Assembly (NCBI RefSeq): GCF_021495345.1
Contig: NZ_CP099397.1
Span: 2,108,001-2,172,000, forward strand
Length of the DNA stretch: 64,000 nt
From: Pseudomonas hydrolytica
Lineage (GTDB): Bacteria > Pseudomonadota > Gammaproteobacteria > Pseudomonadales > Pseudomonadaceae
Direction: 5' to 3'
The position numbers and the translations under genes were made by a program. The notes beneath the pieces were generated by a model. It had not been told where the DNA came from. It did not search any database and worked only from the letters and a program-made list of their open reading frames with translations. Below are positions 48,467 through 57,002 of the stretch, piece by piece. Positions within the stretch are counted from its first letter, which is position 1. Every line of letters begins with the position of its first letter.

Positions 48467-48968
48467 CGGAGCAGTCTGCTGCGCAGTGATGCTCTGCCAG
48501 GGCAGCCAGGGCGCTGTGGTCCATCGTGTAGGCGATCCACTTGGTATCGGGTTGTCCGCCCAGGCGCTGATAGAAGCGCTCGGCTTTTTGGTTTCCCGCC
48601 AGCACATCCCACTTCAATCGGCCCGCGCCGCGAGTCTTTGCCCAGCGGGCCACTGCGGCCAGCAACTGTTCGCCCAGTCCCTGGCTGCGTGCATCAGGGG
48701 CCACGTATAGCTCCTTGAGTCGAACCGTCGGGCGCAGGTCATAGGTGAAGGTGAGCTCCTGAGTTACGGCATAGCCGAGCAGTCGTTCCGAGGCCTGTGC
48801 CACGAATATCCGGCACTGGGGTTCAGGTGCGAATGCGCGGGCAGTCAGTTGCTCCTCGTCCACCGCGAAATCCTCCAGGTAGTCCTCGAAGCGCGCCAGC
48901 TCACGCATCAGCGGGAGCAGGGCGGGCACATCCTCGGCCCGCGCCTCGCGCACACATGGGCTCAACAT
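48447..48968 (-). CDS. GNAT family N-acetyltransferase
   Basis: This 173-aa protein has the GNAT fold: VREARAEDVPALLPLMREL at the start, the acetyl-CoA loop LYVAPDARSQGLGEQLLAA near residues 88-104 (R/Q-x-x-G-x-G/A), and WDVLAGNQKAERFYQRLGG. The close set FEDYLEDFAVDEEQL resembles diamine acetyltransferase-type GNATs, but the substrate is not certain. ATG 48968 overlaps the rhodanese stop by 7 bp, so the two are cotranscribed. Confidence 0.88.
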   Translation of the reverse strand: MLSPCVREARAEDVPALLPLMRELARFEDYLEDFAVDEEQLTARAFAPEPQCRIFVAQASERLLGYAVTQELTFTYDLRPTVRLKELYVAPDARSQGLGEQLLAAVARWAKTRGAGRLKWDVLAGNQKAERFYQRLGGQPDTKWIAYTMDHSALAALAEHHCAADCSANAAPA

Positions 48969-49399
48969 GCGCAGGTAAAGGTAGGGCGGGCTTGCTGCGG
49001 GCTTTGCGCGCCGGTCAGGCTCAGGCCTTCGTCCAGCCAACCCGTGACACCGCCGAGCATCTCCTTTACCGCGAAACCCAATCCGGCCAGGCGCACGGCA
49101 GCGCGGTGCACGCCATTGCAGTGTGGGCCGGCGCAGTAGACGACAAACAGTGTGTCGCTTGGATATCCGGCCATGAACTCCGCGCTCATCAGGCGATGGG
49201 GGATGTTGATCGCGCCGGGTACGTGGCCAGCGGCGTAGGCGGCTTCTCCGCGCACGTCGACCAGCACGTAGTCGACCTCGCCCGCCTGCTGGCTGGCATG
49301 CACGTCCGAGCAGTCGGTCTCGAAGGCCATGCGCTGGGTGAAATGGGCAATTGCGGTTTCCGGGCTGGCAGCAGGGTGCTGACGAACGAGGCTGGGCAT
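48962..49399 (-). CDS. Rhodanese-domain protein divergent from an FtrA-type regulator
   Basis: This 145-aa cytosolic protein has VDYVLVDVRGEAAYAAGHVPGAINI and the active-site loop VYCAGPHCNG, with Cys near residue 99 and a second Cys nearby. Rhodanese genes of this kind often lie beside ftrA-like regulators, and that is the case here. ATG 49399 follows GGAGAG. It is the first gene of a unit with the GNAT gene. Confidence 0.87.
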   Translation of the reverse strand: MPSLVRQHPAASPETAIAHFTQRMAFETDCSDVHASQQAGEVDYVLVDVRGEAAYAAGHVPGAINIPHRLMSAEFMAGYPSDTLFVVYCAGPHCNGVHRAAVRLAGLGFAVKEMLGGVTGWLDEGLSLTGAQSPQQARPTFTCAC

Positions 49400-49496
49400 G
49401 GTGACTCTCCATCGGTTGAGTGATGGCGCCACTGTATCCAGCGCGCATCCTGCTCTAAAGTGGCGTGCAAGACAGTAACTGGTAAGTTTCCGCCAA

Positions 49497-50465
49497 ATGC
49501 ACGACGATCCCGGCCTGGTGGCCATCCTGGCTTACGATGGCCTCTGCACCTTCGAGTTCGGCATTGCCGTGGAGATCTTCGGTCTCCCCCGGCCCGAGTT
49601 CGATTTCCCCTGGTACCGCCATTGCATCGTTGGCCTGGACAACGGCCCCATGCGCGCCATGGGCGGTATCCAGATACTCGCCGAGGCAGGACTGGAGCGC
49701 CTGGCCGAGGCGCGCACCATTGTCATCCCCGGCTGGCGTGACCGCGCCGAGGTTCCCCCCGAGCCTTTGTTGTCCGCCCTGCGCGACGCTCATGGACGTG
49801 GCGCTCGGCTGGTTTCCATCTGTTCCGGCGTTTTCGTCCTGGCTGCCAGCGGCTTGCTGGACGGTCGACGCGCTACTACCCACTGGCGCTACGCCGAGGA
49901 GCTGGCACGTCGTTTCCCCGCTGTCGAGGTGGATCCAGACGTGCTTTATGTCGATGCCGGCTCGCTCATCAGCTCGGCTGGTAGTGCCGCCGGTATCGAT
50001 GCCTGCCTGCACCTGGTGGCGCGAGACTTCGGTACCCAGGTTGCCAACACCGTAGCCCGGCGCCTGGTGATGTCGCCTCAGCGGGCCGGTGGCCAGGCAC
50101 AGTTCATTCCGGCCCCGGTGGCCCGGGCGCCGCGCAGCGACCTCTCCACCCTGATGCAATGGGCGCGGCAGCACTTGCATAAGCCTCTGGAAGTGAGCCA
50201 GCTGGCACGTCGCGCTGCCATGAGCGAGCGCACCTTCCTGCGCCGTTTCAGTGAGGCCACAGGCATGACGCCCAAGGCCTGGCTGCAGCACGAGCGCCTG
50301 GCACGTGCCCGTGAACTGTTGGAGAGCGGCACGGATGGCAGTGAGCGCATCGCTGAGCTGTGCGGTTTTCGCTCGGTGGAGAGTTTCCGTGTGGCCTTTC
50401 GCAACGCTGTCGGGCTACCGCCTTCGGCTTACCGCGAGCGTTTCGGTGTGACGCACGCATCCTGA
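49497..50465 (+). CDS. ftrA: GlxA/FtrA-type transcription regulator (DJ-1/PfpI domain plus AraC HTH)
   Basis: This 322-aa protein has an N-terminal DJ-1/PfpI-like domain with the cysteine elbow LVSICSGVFVLAASGLLDGR near residue 104. A C-terminal AraC-type double helix-turn-helix has KPLEVSQLARRAAMSERTFLRRF and RIAELCGFRSVESFRVAFR. It matches proteins called FtrA. It is divergent from the rhodanese-GNAT pair with a 97-bp promoter region, so it probably controls that pair. The effector is unknown. Confidence 0.88.
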   Translation: MHDDPGLVAILAYDGLCTFEFGIAVEIFGLPRPEFDFPWYRHCIVGLDNGPMRAMGGIQILAEAGLERLAEARTIVIPGWRDRAEVPPEPLLSALRDAHGRGARLVSICSGVFVLAASGLLDGRRATTHWRYAEELARRFPAVEVDPDVLYVDAGSLISSAGSAAGIDACLHLVARDFGTQVANTVARRLVMSPQRAGGQAQFIPAPVARAPRSDLSTLMQWARQHLHKPLEVSQLARRAAMSERTFLRRFSEATGMTPKAWLQHERLARARELLESGTDGSERIAELCGFRSVESFRVAFRNAVGLPPSAYRERFGVTHAS

Positions 50466-50541
50466 TCCGCGGGTAGTCTCAGCTTGAAAACCAAGCAAGC
50501 GCTAGGTTAGGGTGGCCGAAACAATAACGGGAGAACCCCGC

Positions 50542-51690
50542 ATGGCCGCCCCTCAGTCGTACTTCGATGATTCCCATCAGCTGATTCGCGACTCCGTTCG
50601 GCGTTTCGTCGAGCGTGAGATCCTCCCGCATATCGATGAGTGGGAGGAGACCGAGGAGTTCCCTCGCGAGCTTTATCGGAAGGCGGGCGCGGCGGGCATC
50701 CTCGGTATCGGCTATCCCGAACAGTACGGCGGCAGCCATGAGGGCGATGTGTTCGCCAAGGTCGCGGCCAGCGAGGAGTTGATGCGCTGCGGTTCCGGCG
50801 GCCTGGTGGCCGGGCTCGGTTCGCTGGATATCGGCTTGCCGCCCATCGTCAAGTGGGCCAAGCCCGCCGTGCGCGAGCGCGTGGCGCCGCAGGTGCTGGC
50901 CGGCGAGAAGATCATGGCACTGGCGGTGACCGAGCCCTCCGGTGGCTCCGACGTGGCCAACCTCAAGACCCGCGCCGTGCGCGATGGTGATCACTACCGC
51001 ATCAGTGGCAGCAAGACCTTCATCACCAGCGGCGTACGCGCCGACTACTACACGGTGGCGGTGCGCACGGGGGGCGAAGGTTTTGGCGGCGTCAGCCTGT
51101 TGCTGGTGGAGAAGGGCACCCCGGGTTTCAGCGTCGGCCGCAAGCTGAAAAAAATGGGCTGGTGGGCGTCCGACACCGCCGAGCTGTTCTTCGACGACTG
51201 CAAGGTGCCGGTGGAGAATCTGATCGGCGTGGAGAACGCCGGCTTCGCCTGCATCATGGCCAACTTCCAGAGCGAGCGTCTGAGCCTGGCGATCATGGCC
51301 AACATGACTGCGCAGCTGGCGCTGGAGGAGTCGCTGAAATGGGCGCGCGAGCGCCAGGCGTTCGGCAAGCCGGTGGGCAAGTTTCAGGTGCTCAAGCACC
51401 GCCTGGCCGAGATGGCCACGCAGCTCGAGGTGTCCCGCGAATTCACCTACCGCCAGGCCGCGCAGATGGCGGCCGGCAGGAGCGTGATCAAGGAAATCTC
51501 CATGGCCAAGAACTTCGCCACCGATATCGCCGACCGCCTTACCTACGATGCCGTGCAGATCATGGGTGGCATGGGTTACATGCGCGAATCTCTCGTCGAG
51601 CGGCTGTACCGCGACAACCGCATCCTTTCCATCGGTGGCGGCACGCGCGAGATCATGAACGAGATCATCGCTAAGCAGATGGGGTTGTAG
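50542..51690 (+). CDS. Acyl-CoA dehydrogenase
   Basis: This FAD enzyme introduces the alpha-beta double bond in acyl-CoA. The 382-aa protein has the FAD/substrate signature LAVTEPSGGSDVANLKTRA near residues 130-150, KKMGWWASDTAELFFDD in the middle and QIMGGMGYMRESLVERLYRD near residue 340. It could serve fatty-acid or branched-chain amino acid degradation. ATG 50542 is preceded by GGGAGA. The last 109 bp are duplicated 131 bp downstream. Confidence 0.93.
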   Translation: MAAPQSYFDDSHQLIRDSVRRFVEREILPHIDEWEETEEFPRELYRKAGAAGILGIGYPEQYGGSHEGDVFAKVAASEELMRCGSGGLVAGLGSLDIGLPPIVKWAKPAVRERVAPQVLAGEKIMALAVTEPSGGSDVANLKTRAVRDGDHYRISGSKTFITSGVRADYYTVAVRTGGEGFGGVSLLLVEKGTPGFSVGRKLKKMGWWASDTAELFFDDCKVPVENLIGVENAGFACIMANFQSERLSLAIMANMTAQLALEESLKWARERQAFGKPVGKFQVLKHRLAEMATQLEVSREFTYRQAAQMAAGRSVIKEISMAKNFATDIADRLTYDAVQIMGGMGYMRESLVERLYRDNRILSIGGGTREIMNEIIAKQMGL

Positions 51691-51712
51691 AGGCGGCATT
51701 TGGGCCTCAATG

Positions 51713-51821
51713 GCGCGAATCTCTCGTCGAGCGGCTGTATCGCGACAATCGCATCCTTTCCATCGGCGGTGGCACGTGCGAGATCATGAACGAGATCATC
51801 GCCAAGCAGATGGGGTTGTAG
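51713..51821 (+). pseudogene. Duplicated 3' tail of the acyl-CoA dehydrogenase gene
   Basis: These 109 bp repeat the last 109 bp of the gene (51582-51690, including the TAG stop) with 6 differences, all C/T transitions. In the parental reading frame five of the six are silent and one changes Arg to Cys. So the copy looks as if it evolved as coding sequence, and is probably the remnant of a second, tandem acyl-CoA dehydrogenase gene deleted by recombination. It has no start or body and is not expressed as protein. Confidence 0.85.
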
Positions 51822-51883
51822 CCGCGGCCTCAGCCGTGATCAGCCTGGTACTGGTCGCGGAAGGGCTCGCGCAAGGCTGGATC

Positions 51884-52831
51884 TCAGGAAGCTTGCTGAT
51901 TCTGCGCCGCCTGCCGCAGGCGGGCGATATCGCGCTGCGGCGGGGCGCCGAACAGGCGGCTGTATTCGCGGCTGAACTGCGAAGGGCTCTCGTAGCCCAC
52001 GCGGTAGCTGGCCGCGGCCGCCTCGAGGTTATCGCACAGCATCAGCCGGCGAGCCTCCTGCAGGCGCAGTTGCTTCTGATATTGCAACGGGCTGAAGGCG
52101 GTGACGGCCTTGAAGCGATGATGCAGGGTCGATGGGCTCAGGTTGACTTCGCGGGCCAGCTCTTCGATGCGCAGCGGCTGGTCGAAGTTCTTGCGCAGCC
52201 ACTCGATGGCCCTGGAGATGCGCTGGCTCTGGCTGTCGGCGACCACCACTTCATGCAGGCGGTGGCCCTGCGGGCTGAGCAGCATCCGATAGAAGATCTC
52301 GCGCAGGGCCAGTGGCGCCAGCATGGCGATGTCGCGCGGGGTTTCCAGCAGACGCAGCAGGCGGATCACTGCATCCAGCAGGCGCGGATCGAGGCGGTCG
52401 AGAAACAGTGCGCGTTGCGAGGCTGCATCAGGCGCCGGGATGGGCGGCATCTCGGTCAGCAGGCTGCTGATCAGGGCCGGGTCGATCTCCAGCGCGAGAC
52501 TCAGGTACGGCGCCTCCGGACTGGCTTCGATCACCCGGCCGGTGACCGGCAGCATCACCGACGCTACGAGGTAATTGAGCGGATCGTAGACATAGAGCTC
52601 GTCGCCCAGACGTATCTCCTTGCGACCCTGCGCGATGATGCACAGGCAGGGATCGTAAACCGTCTGCATCGGCAGGCTTGGCGAGGTGGCGCGCGCCAGT
52701 TTTAGGCCTGGAATGGCCGTGAGGTGCAACCCGTCGTCAGGCACGAAGCGCTCAACCAGGCGGGCCATTTCGTGGCTGAGTTCAGCGAGTGGGGTATCGA
52801 GGGTTGCAGCGGTAGCAAGGGGTGACTGCAT
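51884..52831 (-). CDS. AraC family transcription regulator (YqhC/CuxR-like N-terminal domain)
   Basis: This 315-aa protein has the AraC-type N-terminal domain (PF06719-like) in TVYDPCLCIIAQGRKEIRLGDELYVYDP. The C-terminal double HTH is in LRIEELAREVNLSPSTLHHRFKAVTAFSPLQYQKQLRLQEARRLM and ASYRVGYESPSQFSREYSRLFG. It is divergent from a small exported peptide and a monooxygenase-like gene. Two near-identical 21-bp sites lie between them, so control of that pair is likely. Confidence 0.9.
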   Translation of the reverse strand: MQSPLATAATLDTPLAELSHEMARLVERFVPDDGLHLTAIPGLKLARATSPSLPMQTVYDPCLCIIAQGRKEIRLGDELYVYDPLNYLVASVMLPVTGRVIEASPEAPYLSLALEIDPALISSLLTEMPPIPAPDAASQRALFLDRLDPRLLDAVIRLLRLLETPRDIAMLAPLALREIFYRMLLSPQGHRLHEVVVADSQSQRISRAIEWLRKNFDQPLRIEELAREVNLSPSTLHHRFKAVTAFSPLQYQKQLRLQEARRLMLCDNLEAAAASYRVGYESPSQFSREYSRLFGAPPQRDIARLRQAAQNQQAS

Positions 52832-52900
52832 GATGAGCCTCCTGGAAGTCAGCGAAGCCTAGCCAGGTTTTTCAGGCAAGTCATGAGGGGTAGCAGGATT

Positions 52901-53028
52901 AGGCAAATATTTGCCAGTAATGGGCAAATGGCGGGTGATACAGAGTATTTCAAGCTGTCTTGCAACTTTGTGCACCTGCCTGGTGCAAATTCCGAGGCTG
53001 CAGTTTTAGGCAAGAATCTGCCAGTAAT
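52901..53028. promoter_or_regulatory. Pair of repeated operator-like sites between the AraC gene and its divergent neighbours
   Basis: AGGCAAATATTTGCCAGTAA (52901-) and AGGCAAGAATCTGCCAGTAA (53008-) are 21-bp direct repeats with 18 identical positions, spaced 107 bp. The first contains the perfect palindrome GGCAAATATTTGCC. They fit binding sites of a dimeric activator, most simply the AraC protein at 51884. The 327-bp region 52832-53158 holds no other gene. Confidence 0.65.
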
Positions 53029-53158
53029 CGACTAACGCCCTGGTGACCTTCCTCTTAATCTCTGTAGCCATCGCGCCGTTCCTCTGTGTCGGCCCGAAGC
53101 CATGCATTAGCGATGTACCCGCTGAGCGGTGCCCCACCTGTCAATCAAGGAGCGAACC

Positions 53159-53305
53159 ATGTCCAGCAAATGGTTGATCGCGCCACTGACGCTACTGCTG
53201 CTTGCCACGGCCTGGCTCGATTCCCGAGTAGGTGGCAATGCGGCTTTCTCCGAGCCGCAGGCAGCGCCCCATGTGTTGCAGCGACACGCTGCCGGTATGT
53301 ACTGA
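53159..53305 (+). CDS. Predicted small exported or membrane peptide (48 aa)
   Basis: ATG 53159 is preceded by AAGGAG at ideal spacing. The product starts MSSKWLIAPLTLLLLATAWL, a clear signal or membrane segment, then a short polar tail ending RHAAGMY. It lies 19 bp before the next gene and is probably cotranscribed. Family not recognised. Confidence 0.65.
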   Translation: MSSKWLIAPLTLLLLATAWLDSRVGGNAAFSEPQAAPHVLQRHAAGMY

Positions 53306-53324
53306 CTCATTCCAGGAGGTTGCC

Positions 53325-53624
53325 ATGAGCATCATTCACCGTATGACCGTTCGCGCCCGTCAGGGTCGCTCGACCCGGTTGGGGCAGTGCCTGGCGCGGC
53401 TGGACGACGTAGGTCGGGACATTCCCGGTTGCCTGCGCCTGCGGATTTTCTCGCTGCGCAGTGATCCGCTGACCTGGCAGGTAGAAGGGCAATGGCGCTC
53501 GGCGGCGGCGCGAGAAGCCTTTCTCGGCAGCGAAGGTCTGCGCCGGGTATTGGCGCAGGCGATAGACGAAGCGCTGTTCACCCACCTCGAATGTGCTGTG
53601 GAGCTGCAGCAGCAGGTGGCCTGA
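53325..53624 (+). CDS. Antibiotic biosynthesis monooxygenase-like (ABM) fold protein
   Basis: This 99-aa protein starts MSIIHRMTVRARQGRSTRLG. It has the alpha/beta barrel pattern IPGCLRLRIFSLRSDPLTWQVEGQWRS with helix AAREAFLGSEGLRRVLAQ, like ABM/quinol monooxygenase dimers. AGGAGG lies just before the ATG. No metal is needed in this family; the substrate is not predictable. It is paired with the 48-aa peptide under the likely control of the divergent AraC regulator. Confidence 0.72.
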   Translation: MSIIHRMTVRARQGRSTRLGQCLARLDDVGRDIPGCLRLRIFSLRSDPLTWQVEGQWRSAAAREAFLGSEGLRRVLAQAIDEALFTHLECAVELQQQVA

Positions 53625-53701
53625 CTCGGCTGCGGGTAGTCTTTCGCAGGGTGCCCTCGAGCCGCTCGAGCTTGCCTTTGTGAATTTATCTCTATAGATT
53701 T

Positions 53702-53731
53702 TCATGAAATTAATTATTTTAAATTTCATGA
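53702..53731. promoter_or_regulatory. AT-rich palindrome at the polyamine-catabolism promoter
   Basis: TCATGAAATT (53702-53711) and AATTTCATGA (53722-53731) form a perfect 10-bp dyad around an AT-only 10-bp spacer. It ends 7 bp before the ATG of the FAD oxidoreductase gene, in an AT-rich island within GC-rich DNA. It is a natural operator for the XRE-cupin repressor encoded two genes below. Confidence 0.65.
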
Positions 53732-53738
53732 GTCGTCT

Positions 53739-55028
53739 ATGTTTCGCCACGCCAGTGAGCACGTCGACAGCTACTACGCCCATAGCTGCAAGGAGCGACT
53801 GACGCCGTATCCCGCTTTGCAGGGGCAACTGCAGTGCGATGTGCTGGTCATCGGCGCCGGCTTCAGTGGCCTGCATACCGCCTTGCGCCTGGCCGAGGCT
53901 GGGAAGCGGGTGATCGTTCTGGAAGCCAGTCGCGTGGCCTGGGCCGCCTCCGGACGCAATGGCGGGCAGGCGATTCTCGGCTGGTCCTGCGATATGCCGC
54001 CGCTGGAGAAAACGCTCGGCATCGAGCGTGCTCGCCGCCTGTGGGACGGCATGGCCTGGGCTGCGCGGGAGCTGCGCGAATTGCCGCAGCGCCATGGCTT
54101 CGATTGCGATTACCGCCGTGGCCATCTGTGGACGGCGGTGCTGCCAAGGCGGGTGGCGTTGCTGCATGAATGGCAGGAGGAGGCCGCCTACAAGTGGGGG
54201 CACCGCGCGCTGCAGTTCGTCTCCCGTCAGCAGATGCCGGAGTGGGTCGCCAGCGAGCGCTATCACGCCGGCCTTTACGACCCTGAGGCCGGGCATCTCA
54301 ACCCGCTCAAGCTGGCGCTTGGCCTGGCCGAGGCTTTCATTCGCGCCGGTGGGCAGATCTTCGAACAGAGTCGCGCGCTGAGTCAGGACAAGCAGGGTTC
54401 AGGCTACCGCGTGCGTACCGAGCAGGGCAGCGTGCAGGCCGACAATCTGGTGCTGGCCTGCAATACCTATATCGACGATCTGGAGCCACGCCTGGCGCGG
54501 CGCATCCTGCCAGTCGGCACCTACCAGATCGCCACCGAACCGTTGGGCGCCGAGCGGGCCGAGGCATTGCTGCCGCGCAATGCCTGCGTCACCGACAACC
54601 AGTTCGTGCTCGACTATTTCCGCCGTACGCCGGATCACCGCCTGCTGTTCGGTGGCGGTTGCACCTATCTGGGCGGCTTGCCGAAGGACATGGCGGCGGC
54701 GACGCGGCCGTTCCTCGAACGCGTCTTCCCGCAACTGTCGGGCGTGGCCATCGACTTCGCCTGGGGCGGGCATATCGACGTCACCCGTGCGCGTACGCCG
54801 GATGTCGGCGGCGAGAATGGTCGCTACTGGCTGCAGGGCTTCTCCGGGCATGGCGTGTTGCCCACGCTCGCGGCTGCGCGGGCGGTCAGTGACGCGATTC
54901 TCGGCAATGACGATGAACTGGCGCTGTACCGGCAACTGCGCAATCCCGCCTTTCCCTTCGGCGAGCGCCTGGCGGCTCCCCTGGAGGCCATCGGCAAGGC
55001 CTGGTATCGCCTGCGGGACTACTTCTGA
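53739..55028 (+). CDS. FAD-dependent oxidoreductase, probable gamma-glutamylputrescine oxidase
   Basis: This 429-aa DAO-fold amine oxidase has the dinucleotide site VLVIGAGFSGLHTALRLAEAGKRVIVLEA near residue 32 and a C-terminal DxGG-type FAD segment (WGGHIDVTRARTPDVG, LQGFSGHGVL). By context (regulator, glutamine synthetase-like enzyme and aminotransferase all downstream), it most likely oxidises gamma-glutamylated polyamines (PuuB/PauB type). It lacks a good ribosome site before ATG 53739. It starts the cluster behind the palindromic operator. Confidence 0.85.
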   Translation: MFRHASEHVDSYYAHSCKERLTPYPALQGQLQCDVLVIGAGFSGLHTALRLAEAGKRVIVLEASRVAWAASGRNGGQAILGWSCDMPPLEKTLGIERARRLWDGMAWAARELRELPQRHGFDCDYRRGHLWTAVLPRRVALLHEWQEEAAYKWGHRALQFVSRQQMPEWVASERYHAGLYDPEAGHLNPLKLALGLAEAFIRAGGQIFEQSRALSQDKQGSGYRVRTEQGSVQADNLVLACNTYIDDLEPRLARRILPVGTYQIATEPLGAERAEALLPRNACVTDNQFVLDYFRRTPDHRLLFGGGCTYLGGLPKDMAAATRPFLERVFPQLSGVAIDFAWGGHIDVTRARTPDVGGENGRYWLQGFSGHGVLPTLAAARAVSDAILGNDDELALYRQLRNPAFPFGERLAAPLEAIGKAWYRLRDYF

Positions 55029-55043
55029 AATGGGCAGCTTCCG

Positions 55044-55604
55044 ATGATGGACAAGCATGAAGAAATGGCGGCGCTGGCCGTCCTGATTCACGACCTGCGC
55101 AAGCACAAGAAGGTCACCCTCAACGAGCTGGCCGAACGCATCGGCCGTTCCGTGGGCTTTCTGTCACAGGTCGAGCGTGGCCTGTCGCGCCCCACAGTGG
55201 CGGACCTGACGGCGATCAGCGAGGCGCTCGACGTGCCCACCACCTATTTCTACAACCTGCCCAAACCCAAGGCGCTGGATTGGGTCACCCGCCCGGACGA
55301 GCGCCGCACCCTGTACCTGGCCGGTGGCATCACCGACATCATGGCCTCGCCCACCCTGCAGGGCGCCTTCATGGTGGTCGACAGCCTGCTCGAACCTGGC
55401 GCCAGCAGTGGCGAGCGACAGATGAGCGACCGTTCGGAGCAGGCCGGCTACGTGCTCGAAGGCCAGCTGACCCTGTGGCTGGGCGAGGACGAACAGAGCG
55501 CCACCCTGTATCCCGGCGACGCCTTCCAGGTGCCGAGCTACGCGCGCCTGCGCTATGCCAACCAGGGTGAAACGCCTGCGCGCGTGCTGTGGATCTACAC
55601 CTGA
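55044..55604 (+). CDS. XRE-family regulator with cupin domain, probable polyamine repressor
   Basis: This 186-aa protein has an N-terminal helix-turn-helix (DLRKHKKVTLNELAERIGRSVGFLSQVERGLSRPT, residues about 15-50) and a C-terminal cupin barrel (AGYVLEGQLTLWLGEDEQS, LYPGDAFQVPSYARLRYAN). Such PuuR/PauR-like proteins repress polyamine genes until the ligand binds. It lies 15 bp after the oxidoreductase stop, inside the cluster it probably controls. The first ATG of ATGATG is used. Confidence 0.85.
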   Translation: MMDKHEEMAALAVLIHDLRKHKKVTLNELAERIGRSVGFLSQVERGLSRPTVADLTAISEALDVPTTYFYNLPKPKALDWVTRPDERRTLYLAGGITDIMASPTLQGAFMVVDSLLEPGASSGERQMSDRSEQAGYVLEGQLTLWLGEDEQSATLYPGDAFQVPSYARLRYANQGETPARVLWIYT

Positions 55605-55632
55605 ACCTACTCGTGAACCGGAAACAATCATA

Positions 55633-56979
55633 ATGAACGCCACCCGAGTCGAGCTGCTCGATGAAGTCCGCCAATTCCGCCAGGCCCACCCCGAGGTGCG
55701 CTTCGTCGACCTGATCTGCCTGGACATCCCCGGACATTTCTACGGCAAGCGCTATCCCATCGAGATGCTGGAAAAGGTCGCCGCCGGCAGCGCCCTCAAG
55801 CTGCCGCAGAACTGCGTGCTGTTGGGTGCCCAGGGCGGGCTCTACGAGATCGGCGACTATTGCTTCCATGACGGAGACCCGGACGCGCCTCGCCGCTTGA
55901 TTCCCGGCACGCTCAAGCTGGTGAACTGGGAGCGCCAGCCGCTGGGGCAGATGCTGATCAGCTCCGACGGCACCGAAGCGCCCATCGAGTTCGAGCCGCG
56001 CGAGGTGCTGGCGCGCGTGGTGCAGCGCCTGGCAGCGCGCGGCATTCGTCCGGTGGTGGCCTTCGAGCTGGAGTTCTACCTGTTCGACAAGGCGCTGAAG
56101 GACGGTCTGCCGCAGTACCCGCGCGATGATCTGAGCGGCGATGCCGACGACCAGCCGAACATGCACATCGAGCGTCTCTCGCGCTTCGCCGAGGTGCTCG
56201 ACGACATCACCGAAACCGCGCGTCTGCAGGGCATCGATACCACGGTGATCACCGCCGAGATCGGCCCGGGGCAGTTCGAGATCAACTTCAGCCATAATGC
56301 CGACCCGATGCAGGCGGCCGACTGGTCGGCGCTGTTCTGCCGGCTGACCCGTGGCGTGGCGCTCAAGTACGGCCATCGCGCCAGCTTCATGGCCAAGCCC
56401 TACCTGCAGTATCCAGGCAGCGGCATGCATATCCACGTCAGCCTGTACGACGAGGCCGGCAACAACCTGCTGGCCCGCGACGAGCAGCGTCCGTTGCGGC
56501 ATGCCGTGGCCGGTTGCCTGGAACTGCTGCCGGAGCTGATGCCGATCTACGCACCGAATCACAACAGCTACCGTCGCTTCGGCGCCCAGGTGAACTCGGC
56601 GAGCAAGGCCAGCTGGGGCTTCGAGGATCGCGACGCCTGCGTGCGCATCCCCGAGTCGGACACGCGCAACCTGCGCCTGGAGTTCCGCCTGCCGGGGGCC
56701 GACGCCAATCCCTATCTCGTGCTGGCGGCTTTGCTGACCAGCATCGAGCAGGGGCTCGACGCCCAGGTCGAGCCCATCGCACCGCTCAATGACGACCGCC
56801 AAAGCGGCGTCGACTTTCCCAAGGACATGCTCGACGCCGTGCGCCGCATGCAGGCCAGCGAGCGCGTCGCGGCCGGCCTCGGCAGCGAGTTCGTCATGGT
56901 CTATTGCGAGAACAAACGCCAGGATCACCTGGCCTTCATGCACGACATCAGCCCGCGCGAATACCGCTGGTACCTGTGA
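55633..56979 (+). CDS. Glutamine synthetase family protein, probable gamma-glutamylpolyamine synthetase
   Basis: This 448-aa glutamine synthetase-fold ligase is of the PuuA/PauA type: [21 protein letters not shown] in the N-terminal domain, then the catalytic domain with [31 protein letters not shown] and [21 protein letters not shown]. Known members attach glutamate to putrescine, spermidine or other amines using ATP. ATG 55633 is preceded by CGGAAAC and 28 bp from the regulator stop. The longer ORF start is rejected. Confidence 0.88.
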   Translation: MNATRVELLDEVRQFRQAHPEVRFVDLICLDIPGHFYGKRYPIEMLEKVAAGSALKLPQNCVLLGAQGGLYEIGDYCFHDGDPDAPRRLIPGTLKLVNWERQPLGQMLISSDGTEAPIEFEPREVLARVVQRLAARGIRPVVAFELEFYLFDKALKDGLPQYPRDDLSGDADDQPNMHIERLSRFAEVLDDITETARLQGIDTTVITAEIGPGQFEINFSHNADPMQAADWSALFCRLTRGVALKYGHRASFMAKPYLQYPGSGMHIHVSLYDEAGNNLLARDEQRPLRHAVAGCLELLPELMPIYAPNHNSYRRFGAQVNSASKASWGFEDRDACVRIPESDTRNLRLEFRLPGADANPYLVLAALLTSIEQGLDAQVEPIAPLNDDRQSGVDFPKDMLDAVRRMQASERVAAGLGSEFVMVYCENKRQDHLAFMHDISPREYRWYL

Positions 56980-57002
56980 TGTCACGGATCGAAGGAGGCG
57001 AC

